Source: Mucilaginibacter sp. JRF (GTDB lineage: Bacteria; Bacteroidota; Bacteroidia; Sphingobacteriales; Sphingobacteriaceae). From it: a stretch of DNA of 64,000 nucleotides. The notes under the pieces are model-generated. The model ran no database searches. It was not told where the DNA came from and saw only the letters and a program-made list of their open reading frames with translations. Of this stretch, positions 45,891 to 53,736 are shown in pieces; positions within the stretch are counted from its first letter, which is position 1; each line of letters opens with the position of its first letter. Made by a program: the position numbers and the translations under genes. The stretch covers positions 62,001-126,000 of the forward strand of contig NZ_JADFBY010000003.1 of NCBI RefSeq assembly GCF_015223065.1, written 5' to 3'.

Positions 45891-45905
45891 ATCTAAAATT
45901 TAGAT
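45891..45905. promoter_or_regulatory. Palindrome over the HTH gene start codon, possible operator
   Basis: ATCTAAA and TTTAGAT form a perfect 7-bp palindrome around a single A, and its right arm overlaps the ATG at 45904. A site in this place would allow the HTH protein to repress its own expression. The function is inferred. Confidence 0.35.
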
Positions 45906-46131
45906 GAAAGAATTTCTTTCAGTTGCAGAACTCTGTAATTTATTGAACTTGTCAAAATCAACAGTCTACAAAATGTCTTGCAAAGGCATTCTCCCTATTT
46001 ATAAGCCTAAAGGTTCTAAATTAATTTATTTCAAGTATTCTGATATTATCAATTATTTAGAAAGCGGCCGAATTGACTCGGTTGACGAGATAATTGAACA
46101 AACTCGGATGTCATTAGAGACCTTCAAATAA
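45904..46131 (+). CDS. AlpA/excisionase-like HTH protein
   Basis: The 75-residue protein is a MerR-type helix-turn-helix of the HTH_17 (AlpA/excisionase) kind: FLSVAELCNLLNLSKSTVYK carries the recognition helix and the rest forms the wing (GSKLIYFKYSDIINYLESG). Such proteins are found beside the integrase or replication gene in Bacteroidota mobile elements. It is the first gene of the island, 280 bases after the tRNA, and precedes the polymerase-like gene. It may regulate excision or replication. Confidence 0.82.
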   Translation: MKEFLSVAELCNLLNLSKSTVYKMSCKGILPIYKPKGSKLIYFKYSDIINYLESGRIDSVDEIIEQTRMSLETFK

Positions 46132-46302
46132 CCTACAATTTGTAGCAAGAATTACATCTTATATAGAGTTTTTTAGCATAGCTTGAATGCCAATTGGAAT
46201 AAATATGGTATTAAAGCTATGCTCGGAGATTCTACCAGCTTTAGATTTACAAAGCAAATTAGTAATTTGATACCAACGTAAAATCGCATAAATAAAAATC
46301 GG

Positions 46303-47691
46303 TTGAGGACACATGTTGTGCCTAATCAATCAATAAAAGATAAACACAATTACAATCAGTTCACTTACATAATTCCAGCAAATATTTTAAAAACACTTGA
46401 AAAATTAGCTGAAGAAAATAAAGACTTTAAAAATCCTGAGAGGGCATTTCTAAAATACTTATATGTATTAAACATGATATCTCGTGACTTAATAAATAGC
46501 CATAAGGACTGCTCCGATTATCAAAGTTATAGAGGAATCGCACTAAATATGCAAACTCTAACAAAGATTTTTGGAACAAAAAACAACGTTACTACTAAGA
46601 TTATAAAAGATTTAATTTCTAATAATCTTATTAGTCGTGTAGATGTATATATTCCAGGTTGTCAGTCATTTAAATACAAGTTATGCGACACTGAGAATTT
46701 AACTTTCGACTCATTTACGTTATATCCTAAATTTGATAAAATTAGTACTAAGATTATTGAAAAGCATAACGATATATACTACAATGATGATACTGATTTG
46801 ATATTATATAAAAGTTATATGCTTAAATTAAGTATTTATGGGTTAAATGATTTTATAAAGGATAGTTGTTTTGTGTTGGATGACTCTTCCCCTATTATAT
46901 CTCTTATGATGGGGGAATTAAATGATGAGACTAAATATGGTTATTTGTCAAAAAATCTCAATTTAGTGCTTAACTCATTGATTGAAATTCATAATTCACG
47001 GCTGCACATAAGTAGGAAAGACCCGCTTTCGAGAGTGCACACATCGCTAACAAATTTGAAAAGAGAAGCGAGGTCGTTAATCCGTTATGATGGCAAAAGA
47101 CTTATCGAGTTCGATATCAGAAATTCTCAACCCTTATTAGCCTCTATTTTGATAGTAAATTACTGGAAAGATAAGAGTTACGATGTCCCCGAAGACGTAA
47201 AAAAATATATCAAAGATTGCGAATCAGGTGTTTTTTATGACTATTTCATGGAAAAAGAAGGCACCAAAGAGAGCGAAAGGTCTCAATTCAAAAAGAGATT
47301 CTTTGGAAAACTATTTTTCAGTAAAGTATCTAAACGTAAAAGTAAACTAACAAAGTGGTTTGAAGAGAAGTATCCCAATTGTTATAAAGCCATATGCGAT
47401 ATTAAAGGCGGTGTAGGCTCTGATTCTTACAAACAATTTGCTGTAAAGCTGCAAAGGCAGGAAGCACAACTTATTTTTGATGATGTTAACATGAGTTTAT
47501 TAAAAAAAGGAATTCCAGCATTTAATATTTACGATTCAATATTGTGCTTGGAGGAAGATGCGGATTATGTCAAAGAATGTATTTTAAAAGCGTTTAGACG
47601 AATTAATTTAACACCAACGCTAAATATTAAGAATTGCACGGAAGATAAACCTATAGAGGCTGTATTAAGGTCAATCAGCACCAATAATTAA
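46303..47691 (+). CDS. Protein with family-A-polymerase-like motifs, probable element replication protein
   Basis: The 462-residue protein is not obviously a known family, but three motifs in order resemble the palm and fingers of family A polymerases and single-subunit RNA polymerases. Motif A is RLIEFDIRNSQPLLAS (candidate catalytic Asp271). Motif B is RSQFKKRFFGKLFF (R326-x3-K330-x3-F334-G335-x2-F338), matching the R-x3-K-x3-FG-x2-Y spacing of DNA polymerase I. Motif C is PAFNIYDSILCLEED (Asp411), preceded by LQRQEAQLIFDDV as in the helix before motif C. Residues 75-115 look like a winged helix. No exonuclease domain is present. The start is a TTG at 46303 or a GTG at 46318. Its base composition is AT-rich like the rest of the island. 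Confidence 0.65.
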   Translation: MRTHVVPNQSIKDKHNYNQFTYIIPANILKTLEKLAEENKDFKNPERAFLKYLYVLNMISRDLINSHKDCSDYQSYRGIALNMQTLTKIFGTKNNVTTKIIKDLISNNLISRVDVYIPGCQSFKYKLCDTENLTFDSFTLYPKFDKISTKIIEKHNDIYYNDDTDLILYKSYMLKLSIYGLNDFIKDSCFVLDDSSPIISLMMGELNDETKYGYLSKNLNLVLNSLIEIHNSRLHISRKDPLSRVHTSLTNLKREARSLIRYDGKRLIEFDIRNSQPLLASILIVNYWKDKSYDVPEDVKKYIKDCESGVFYDYFMEKEGTKESERSQFKKRFFGKLFFSKVSKRKSKLTKWFEEKYPNCYKAICDIKGGVGSDSYKQFAVKLQRQEAQLIFDDVNMSLLKKGIPAFNIYDSILCLEEDADYVKECILKAFRRINLTPTLNIKNCTEDKPIEAVLRSISTNN

Positions 47692-47888
47692 CACGCTTAA
47701 TTATTCATAAATACAAATAGAAAGGTCATTACGCTATACAGTCAAGAGTTAACATAATCAGATTTGAATTGAAAGATTTATATGTGTAATGGCCTCTATT
47801 TAGTTTACAATGAGTACGAATTGCAATTTCCAAATAGATGAATATACCAGAGTGTTTACAGACCAATTTGGTCAGGAGTTCTAAGGGG

Positions 47889-48290
47889 TTACTTTCCTCT
47901 GATACCAAGAATAACCACAACGATTCCAAATAATATAAGTAAAGTAATTGGGAGGTATTGCATCCTTGATTCCATATCAATATCAGCAATAACAACTTCA
48001 TCTGTTTCCAATGAATGTTTGACATTGATAGAATCACCAATTTTGTGTTGCTTGTAAAAATCCCGGTCGATTTGTTCTTTACTCGTTTAACCTTGAACCT
48101 TAACTTCACACCACCACTTTCGACCACCTACGTGAGATATTGAAAGATTAGTAATCTCTGTTTTAACGGTCGTGGCGTTTTTCCAAATCTCCAAGTCTTT
48201 CATTTTATCTTGTAGGCTTAAAATTGGAATGGCGATAAAAAGAATGCCAATTAATATGGTTGAAATCTTAATCTTAATATTCCTCGGCAA
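47889..48290 (-). pseudogene. DUF3592-like membrane protein gene with in-frame stop
   Basis: Two minus-strand segments in the same frame encode one protein interrupted by a TAA at 48087-48089. The first 67 codons give an N-terminal helix (ILIGILFIAIPILSLQDKM) and a W-E-V-K-V strand. The following 65 codons continue KEQIDRDFYKQHKIGDSINV, a DEVVIADIDMESRM segment and a second helix ending VVVILGIRGK. Together they form a two-helix protein with an intervening extracytoplasmic domain as in DUF3592. One base change (AAA or CAA or GAA to TAA) would explain it. Sequencing error or suppression cannot be excluded. Confidence 0.75.
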
Positions 48291-48396
48291 TTTTTTTTTG
48301 ATTCAAGGGTATGTTAACCCCGATTTTTAAGATTTAATAGCTTATCAAAATCCCGTTTTCAATCCTGCAAAGATTCCACGATTAAAAAGGAAATTA

Positions 48397-49317
48397 CTAA
48401 GAATTAGCAACGGTAATTATTATAGCTTCATTGTTGACTTGTTTGGAAGCGTAATCCATTTTAAGCATCAAATCTTTGTCAATAAAGAAATTATTTTTTC
48501 TCTTTTCTTCAAACATTAGATTAGCTATTTGTTCTTGGTTTAAACCTTTAAACAGGGCTGGGTTTGCTTGTCCAAGTCCCAGGAAATGTTCAATTGTTTT
48601 CACCCTGTCGTGGTTGTTGATATCGTCAACCGTTTTGATATATTCTTTTAGAAATTCATCATCTACGTTAGAAACCCGATATACAAATTCTCCAAAATCA
48701 GAACTTTTACCAAATTTTCCGTCTATTGGGATTCCGCTCGAACCTAAATATAATTTAACTGAAAATATCTCTGAACCCATGTCATTTGGGAAGTTTGAAT
48801 AATTGTAATTTGGATATTTACCAAGATTGAATTTTTCATCTCGTAAATAAATATTTAATAGATACAAAGCTGACATTGCATCGAAAAGATATTTTAACGA
48901 ACCGAATTTAAGTGAATTGGCTCTGTCGTGTTTTATATTTTGATATGCGTTATTCCAACTAAATGTTAAATCTTTTTTTCCTGTTCTTGTTTCGGATTTT
49001 TCAAATGGGAAATACCGTTTTTGAGATTGAAAACAATATATGGAACTTAATTCAATGACTTTAAGAGATAAAGCAAATATATCCTCCAAGTAGCTAATTC
49101 CAATGTCATCATATCTCTTATGTCCTAATTGATTACCGGAATGTCGCTTATAAAGGTCTTTCGTGATAGACTCAATTTCAACAACACACCTCACTATCAA
49201 ATTAGCAATTTTGGGAGAATATACATTCAATTGGTCATCATCTATATGTATATAGAACATAATATCAATTAATTCCTTTTCAAGATTTTTATATACAGAC
49301 CAGTAAAGATTTTGCAT
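48397..49317 (-). CDS. Hypothetical protein co-transcribed with a secreted nuclease
   Basis: The 306-residue protein is cytosolic and helical in its first two thirds. A WNNAYQNIKHDRANS segment around residues 120-134, followed by a long hydrophobic helix (SLKYLFDAMSALYLLNIYL), resembles the YxxxKHxR pattern seen in some HEPN-like proteins, but I cannot confirm the fold. It starts one base after the nuclease stop codon, so it is translated from the same message. Function unknown; a partner or immunity role for the nuclease operon is only a possibility. Confidence 0.7.
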   Translation of the reverse strand: MQNLYWSVYKNLEKELIDIMFYIHIDDDQLNVYSPKIANLIVRCVVEIESITKDLYKRHSGNQLGHKRYDDIGISYLEDIFALSLKVIELSSIYCFQSQKRYFPFEKSETRTGKKDLTFSWNNAYQNIKHDRANSLKFGSLKYLFDAMSALYLLNIYLRDEKFNLGKYPNYNYSNFPNDMGSEIFSVKLYLGSSGIPIDGKFGKSSDFGEFVYRVSNVDDEFLKEYIKTVDDINNHDRVKTIEHFLGLGQANPALFKGLNQEQIANLMFEEKRKNNFFIDKDLMLKMDYASKQVNNEAIIITVANS

Positions 49318-49318
49318 T

Positions 49319-49969
49319 TTATTTGAGTTTAGTTAGGATTAATTTCGATGCTTCTCTAATAGAATTAACAGTTGTTTTATAAAACTTGTAAGGATGTTGA
49401 TTTACGAAGTGGTGATTAGGGAAGATATAAGCATCCGTTATATCACCGTATTTGATGATTTTCCAACAAAACATTGGTACAGTTACAATGCCCATTTTTT
49501 CTTTAAATGCATAACTACCACACCATATTTCAACCTTGCCATATTCTTCAACCAATTTACGTGTATCATCTTCTAAGTCACCCCAAGTATTTTCATTCAA
49601 TTCTTTTGTTTGAGGGGTCATATTTGAGAAGTAAAAACTTTCTTTCATCTGTTGTAGGTCGCAACTGTTATCAGCAGCGTTCATATTATGCCCACGCTGG
49701 TAGCCACTTTTATCATAGTACCGTTGTAGTAAGGTGTATTGCCTTAGTTGCGGGTCACTTCTGAATGATGCAGATTTCCTTTCAATTCTACGAGGTTCGC
49801 CGGGGCTACATATATCTGATGGTGTAACTATCCAATGAACTAATACCGGATAACGTAATGTTTTATCAAACGTGGTTGAATACCTGATGTGATGAACGGT
49901 TACTGTGTCTTGCGCTAATATGCACAAAGAATACAACATACAGGTAACGGCTAATATCAGTTTTCTCAT
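49319..49969 (-). CDS. Secreted DNA/RNA non-specific endonuclease (NUC1 family)
   Basis: The 216-residue protein begins with a signal peptide (LILAVTCMLYSLCILAQ). The catalytic beta-beta-alpha-metal motif reads SGYQRGHNMNAADNSCDLQQ, where the usual DRGH is QRGH and the general-base histidine is kept; the family NMTPQTKELNENTWGDLE with the metal asparagine follows. It should degrade DNA and possibly RNA outside the cytosol. It forms an operon with the unknown gene behind it. Confidence 0.9.
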   Translation of the reverse strand: MRKLILAVTCMLYSLCILAQDTVTVHHIRYSTTFDKTLRYPVLVHWIVTPSDICSPGEPRRIERKSASFRSDPQLRQYTLLQRYYDKSGYQRGHNMNAADNSCDLQQMKESFYFSNMTPQTKELNENTWGDLEDDTRKLVEEYGKVEIWCGSYAFKEKMGIVTVPMFCWKIIKYGDITDAYIFPNHHFVNQHPYKFYKTTVNSIREASKLILTKLK

Positions 49970-50022
49970 TTTGTTTAAAGTTTAAGTTGTATTTATGCTA
50001 ATAATATTAGCAATTTTGTAGT

Positions 50023-50484
50023 GTGAATACTTCGGCTAACATATCAGTCTATAAATTTAAACATTCCTCAACGGGGTTGCCTCTTTTTTTATCTACAATT
50101 CAATGCGGTTTCCCATCACCGGCAGAGGATTATTTGGAGGAAATTTTAAGCCTTGATGATATATGTATCAGCAACCCTGCCAGCACTTTTTTAGGCAGGG
50201 TTTCAGGTTCATCATTAAAAGATATTTGCATTTATTCCGGTGATATTGTGGTGATTGATAAAAGCCTAAAACCTGAACATCGTGACTTAGTGGTCTGCGC
50301 TATTGATGGTGAGTTTAATGCCAAAATATTGCACATAGACCCGTTACAGAGCGTACGGCTGTTATCGGCTAATCCTGATTTTGCACCGATTGAGATAAAA
50401 GAATTGACAGATTTTAGAGTGTGGGGTGTTATTACGTTTGTGATACAAGATATCAAGAGCCGGAGCAATGATTGGAATTATTGA
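50023..50484 (+). CDS. umuD: UmuD-like S24 autoprotease (polymerase V accessory subunit)
   Basis: The 153-residue protein is a LexA/UmuD-type serine peptidase. The autocleavage site is QCGFPSPAEDYLEE, with cleavage expected between C28 and G29 as in E. coli UmuD. The catalytic pair is Ser64 in SGSSLKD and Lys101 in GEFNAKILH. The start is a GTG at 50023. It overlaps umuC by 17 bases. Induction by DNA damage is expected; I could not identify a LexA box. Confidence 0.92.
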   Translation: MNTSANISVYKFKHSSTGLPLFLSTIQCGFPSPAEDYLEEILSLDDICISNPASTFLGRVSGSSLKDICIYSGDIVVIDKSLKPEHRDLVVCAIDGEFNAKILHIDPLQSVRLLSANPDFAPIEIKELTDFRVWGVITFVIQDIKSRSNDWNY

Positions 50485-51727
50485 TTGTAATAATTTTTAT
50501 GCTTCGTGCGAGCAAAACTTTATGCCTTCATTGAATGGGGTGCCTGTTGTTGTATTTTCTAATAACGATGGAGCTATCATAGCACGGAGTGAAGAAGCCA
50601 AAGCTTTAGGGATTGACATGGCGGTTCCAATATTTGAGGTTAAAAAGCTGATGAAGCAATATAACATCAAAGGGTTTAGCAGTAACTATACCCTATACGG
50701 GGATATGTCGAAGCGCATTAAATCAATTATAAGGAACTTTTTTCCAGAGGTGGAGGACTACAGCATTGATGAATCTTTTGTTAGCTGTAAGGGCTTAAAA
50801 TATCGTGACTTGCTTGGTTACGTAACTGATGCACGGGATAAGATTTCAAATTGGTCAGGTGTGCCTGTATCGATTGGTGTAGCATCAACAAAAACATTAT
50901 CGAAACTTGCAAACCGTATAGCTAAAAAAAGGTACAGAGATATTGGGGTATACATTATTGATAATGATGAGAAACGCATCGAAGCTCTGAAATCAACCGA
51001 AATAAAAGATTTGTGGGGTGTTGGAAGACGTATCTCCGCAAGGCTCAACAAGTTTGGAATATTTACAGCATATGACCTATCATTAGTTGATAGTGATTGG
51101 GCTAAAAAGAATTTCAGTGTTGTATTACAGCGTACGGTTTATGAATTAAATGGAATAAGTTGTATACCATTGGAGTTAATAGAACCAGCTAAACAAAACA
51201 TCGCTTCACAAAAAAGCTTTGGAAAGTTTCAAACCGATTTTGAACCTATGGCTGAAGCTTTGGCAAACTATACTGCAAGGGTTGCTGAAAAATTAAGGCG
51301 ACAGGGTTTTGTTGCTGGGGGTATTACTGTATGGTTGGGCACTAATAATTTCTCGAAGACAGATGCCCAATATTTCCCGGAGGTAAGCACGGTTTGTAGC
51401 GTGCCGACAGATTACACCCCATACCTAATTAAACGAGCTGTAGAGAGCTTAAAATTGATTTACAAGAAAGGTTATTTGTATAAGCGAGTTGGCGTAATGC
51501 TAACTGATTTACGTACCAATGATGATGGAACACAAAATCTATTTCATTCAAACAATCGAAATAAAGAAATTGAGATTATCAAACGGATTGATAGAATAAA
51601 TCGTTTGAATGGCCGTGACACCATTCGCTCAGCACAGCAAGGTTTTAATCATGAATGGAAAATGAGGCAAGAAACGTTAACTCCTAAGTACACAACACGA
51701 TTGTCTGATATTATAATAATTAAGTAG
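50468..51727 (+). CDS. umuC: Y-family DNA polymerase UmuC (polymerase V catalytic subunit)
   Basis: This translesion polymerase of 419 residues shows the Y-family motifs GIIDCNNFYASCEQNF at the N-terminus, VFSNNDGAIIARSEEAKALG, and the catalytic YSIDESFVSC around residue 100, followed by a helix-hairpin-helix DLWGVGRRISARLNKFGIFT and the little-finger and C-terminal UmuC regions. The last about 35 codons are repeated in degenerate form at 58.5 kb. Plasmid- and phage-borne umuDC is common, and its presence in an island fits. Confidence 0.94.
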   Translation: MIGIIDCNNFYASCEQNFMPSLNGVPVVVFSNNDGAIIARSEEAKALGIDMAVPIFEVKKLMKQYNIKGFSSNYTLYGDMSKRIKSIIRNFFPEVEDYSIDESFVSCKGLKYRDLLGYVTDARDKISNWSGVPVSIGVASTKTLSKLANRIAKKRYRDIGVYIIDNDEKRIEALKSTEIKDLWGVGRRISARLNKFGIFTAYDLSLVDSDWAKKNFSVVLQRTVYELNGISCIPLELIEPAKQNIASQKSFGKFQTDFEPMAEALANYTARVAEKLRRQGFVAGGITVWLGTNNFSKTDAQYFPEVSTVCSVPTDYTPYLIKRAVESLKLIYKKGYLYKRVGVMLTDLRTNDDGTQNLFHSNNRNKEIEIIKRIDRINRLNGRDTIRSAQQGFNHEWKMRQETLTPKYTTRLSDIIIIK

Positions 51728-51735
51728 ATTCTTTT

Positions 51736-51921
51736 ATGAATGTATTTTTAAATAAAGTTATTCGATATCTGATGGTAAAATTGCCTGGAGAATATTCAAG
51801 ATATCTGAAGCTTAATGGTAGTATTTTCAAATTTGTATTACCGATGAAAGTAGATTTTAACGCTAATTATACGAGCATATATGAGGCAATTTGTAAAGCG
51901 ATTAGCCGTACTGCGCACTGA
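51736..51921 (+). CDS. Small hypothetical protein, paralogue of the 56.1-kb gene
   Basis: The 61-residue product starts 8 bases after umuC. Its YLMVKLPGEYSRYLKLNGSI and FKFVLPMKVDFNANYTSIYE segments align with YLKQELPSAISDILELDGWV and FKFTVSDSDDFNERFKEIQN of the protein at 56082-56333, so the two are related copies. It ends earlier than its paralogue and may be truncated. The family is unknown to me. Confidence 0.6.
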   Translation: MNVFLNKVIRYLMVKLPGEYSRYLKLNGSIFKFVLPMKVDFNANYTSIYEAICKAISRTAH

Positions 51922-52126
51922 TGAACATTGTTTGTTAGTCAAGAAAGCTTAAATATTTTCCGACAGTTATAACACAATATTTATATGATGTTGTAAGTAA
52001 GTTGTTATCAAAATTGATTAGTTGACGTACTCAATCACAAGTACGCCACCAATCAACATCCTGTTTTCATAATTGCCTGATTGATATACGTACGGGATGT
52101 AAGAAAAGATTTGTGGTTTAAATCTT

Positions 52127-52327
52127 TTAAATATGGTAAACCATTTTCATAAAGTCTTGGTACAATTTAGGGTTTTGGCACTTGAGCTTAACTAAAAATA
52201 GATTGGGTATTTCAATAGTGGTATCATCTAACTTGCTAACTGTAGGTGGCTCAAATCCCTTGGTTTGAAAGAACAACCCGATATCTTCAATGACGCTTTC
52301 AGAAGCATTAAGTGTTTCCAAAATCAT
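52127..52327 (-). CDS. Small hypothetical protein
   Basis: The 66-residue product (MILETLNASESVIEDIGLFF and onward) has a helical start and a C-terminal helix. There is no recognisable domain. A TATATTTA box lies 7 bases upstream of its ATG on the minus strand, supporting expression. I have no function to offer. Confidence 0.45.
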   Translation of the reverse strand: MILETLNASESVIEDIGLFFQTKGFEPPTVSKLDDTTIEIPNLFLVKLKCQNPKLYQDFMKMVYHI

Positions 52328-52341
52328 AGATTAAATATAAA

Positions 52342-52449
52342 GGGTGCAAAGTATCACTACCGTTGCACCCTCTGTAAAAGCTTTAAATACCCCTATTTTT
52401 AGCTTTAAATTAAATGCGTTGCCTTACTTGAATACGCATTCCAAATTTA
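52342..52449 (-). ncRNA. Candidate minus-strand small RNA with promoter and terminator
   Basis: On the minus strand a perfect -7 box TAAATTTG (52442-52449) is followed by a hairpin with arms AATGCG and CGCATT, then AAAGCT/AGCTTT, and then a strong GGGTGCAA/TTGCACCC stem (52342-52370) that runs into a T-rich tail. No open frame lies between them. The layout is that of a short independent transcript. It is predicted only from sequence. Confidence 0.4.
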
Positions 52450-52483
52450 ACAAATCTTTCAAACTTATTAGAAAGTTATTAAA

Positions 52484-52526
52484 CAAATAAGACGCATCAG
52501 ATTTTTCCCTGTGCGCCTTATTTTAC
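52484..52526 (-). terminator. T-tailed hairpin
   Basis: AAATAAG-A-CGCA and TGCG-C-CTTATTT pair into an 11-bp stem with one mismatch. On the minus strand it is followed by TTATTTGTTT. It is one of four such hairpins between 52.3 and 53.0 kb. Confidence 0.5.
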
Positions 52527-52632
52527 TATGTTAAATTTTATCAAAGTATTTAACGAATTGTAACCCGTGTTGGTTTTGTTTATCTATATTATTTTAACTC
52601 AAACATAATCTTGTTTTATTGGTGCTTTAAAT

Positions 52633-52809
52633 ATGGAGAAGATAATTAAAGTAGGTGATGTTGTAAGGTTGAAATCGGGAAGCCCTCAAATGACAGTGAT
52701 AGCCATATCAAATAATTATGCAACAGTAAGCTGGTTTGATGAGAATGCCCCCAGGGAAACATAGTTGCTGCTGGAAACACTCAAATTGGTTGAATCGGAT
52801 AGTCAATAG
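52633..52809 (+). pseudogene. YodC/DUF2158-like gene with in-frame stop
   Basis: Forty-three codons encode MEKIIKVGDVVRLKSGSPQM and then TVIAISNNYATVSWFDENAP, the start of a DUF2158 (YodC) protein. A TAG at 52762-52764 interrupts it; the same frame then continues for 14 codons (LLLETLKLVESDSQ) to a second TAG at 52807-52809, which supplies the expected last beta-strand. Thus one stop codon splits the reading frame. The function of the family is unknown. Confidence 0.7.
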
Positions 52810-52810
52810 A

Positions 52811-52846
52811 AAAGCGCACCCAGATAACCACAAATGGATGCGCTCA
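52811..52846 (-). terminator. T-tailed hairpin after the DUF2158-like pseudogene
   Basis: Arms AGCGCACCCA and TGGATGCGCT pair over 9 of 10 positions. On the minus strand the stem is followed by TTTTCTATT, so it looks like a terminator of leftward transcription. Confidence 0.45.
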
Positions 52847-52925
52847 AAACAATATCAGGTAATTGCAAGACCTGTGTAATTTTAATTAACTATTAAGCGA
52901 ATTTATAGTTTTATTTTAAATAAAA

Positions 52926-52953
52926 AGACGTACCAGAAAAACTGATACGTCCA
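52926..52953 (-). terminator. T-tailed hairpin
   Basis: GACGTACCAG and CTGATACGTC pair over 9 of 10 positions with a five-base A loop. On the minus strand it runs into TTTTTATTT. No gene ends nearby on that strand within the annotated set. Confidence 0.45.
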
Positions 52954-53199
52954 ACTAATTAATTATAAAATTCAAAAGAATCCATGTCATTAACGATGCT
53001 TCTTTTCCTGTAGTACCTATACTAACTTAAATTAATTTTGAATCACTAATCGAATTAAGCAAATATTGAGAAACTTGTTATAAAAAATTCTATCGTCAGT
53101 GTATAGGAATATTGCAAACAATCTCGTGGGGTAAACAAAGGATTTCAGTGTATTAACCTATCAAGTATTATATAATTATAGGTATTTATGGTAAATGTT
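52954..53199. other. Intergenic stretch without recognisable feature
   Basis: This AT-rich sequence between the hairpin group and the next small gene holds no convincing reading frame. I see no repeat or stable hairpin in it. Confidence 0.35.
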
Positions 53200-53421
53200 T
53201 TAGTTGAATCCTTTGTAGCCTATCAAGTTATTTAACCGTTCTTCCATTTCTGTAACCGCACATGAATTATTCTCAAGCAATTCCCTATTTTCAGAAAGAA
53301 TTTTAAAAGCTAAAGTAAGTGATTCTGTTAGCTTAATTATTGTGGTTACATGGTAATTATGGTGAACTTGCAAATCATTTACTAAGTGCTCCAGCTCTCC
53401 AATTCTATATTCCAAAGACAT
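53200..53421 (-). CDS. Small coiled-coil hypothetical protein
   Basis: The 73-residue product (MSLEYRIGELEHLVNDLQVH and onward) has heptad-like leucine spacing across its N-terminal and central helices (ITKLTE-like and LAFKILSENRELLEN regions). It is probably a small helical protein. There is no known domain. Base composition matches the island. Confidence 0.5.
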   Translation of the reverse strand: MSLEYRIGELEHLVNDLQVHHNYHVTTIIKLTESLTLAFKILSENRELLENNSCAVTEMEERLNNLIGYKGFN

Positions 53422-53736
53422 TTCTTTCTGATTAATATATTGTTAAACAACCAAAAAGGAAAATGTTGTGGGTGTATGGTTTAATAGTAAAAGGCCTGAG
53501 TTTTTTAAAGGAGATTTACAATGAAAGGAGTTAGGTATTTAGCATGAATGTATTTGATATTGGTAACAGTTGATGGTCGGTTTGCAATGAAAAACTAAAG
53601 TCGAAATTCAGAAGTTTATCACCAATGAAGATTTTACAGCATGTTGAGATTTTATATTAGCCGTCAATCAGTTTAGGGAAGCTGATAAATGTTTCAAGTC
53701 ATCAAGATTAATATAAACTTTTATTTAGAAAACAAT
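53422..53736. other. Intergenic stretch without recognisable feature
   Basis: Over 300 bases without a credible gene. One short frame (MKGVRYLA) near 53521 is preceded by an AGGAGA sequence but ends after eight codons, so I do not call it a gene. Confidence 0.35.

Noticed and set aside
46303..47691. The polymerase-like protein as a reverse transcriptase (retron or DGR)
   Set aside because: There is no YxDD box. Motif C is YDS, and the R-x3-K-x3-FG pattern is that of family A polymerases. No msr/msd-like RNA was evident next to it.
47729..48127. A 132-codon open frame on the minus strand
   Set aside because: It is an alternative frame across the DUF3592-like pseudogene, whose true frame gives a coherent protein.
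47889..52809. Stop-codon reassignment in the island to explain the in-frame TAA and TAG
   Set aside because: Neighbouring long genes such as umuC and the polymerase-like gene use ordinary stops, and two different stop codons are involved. Decay is simpler.
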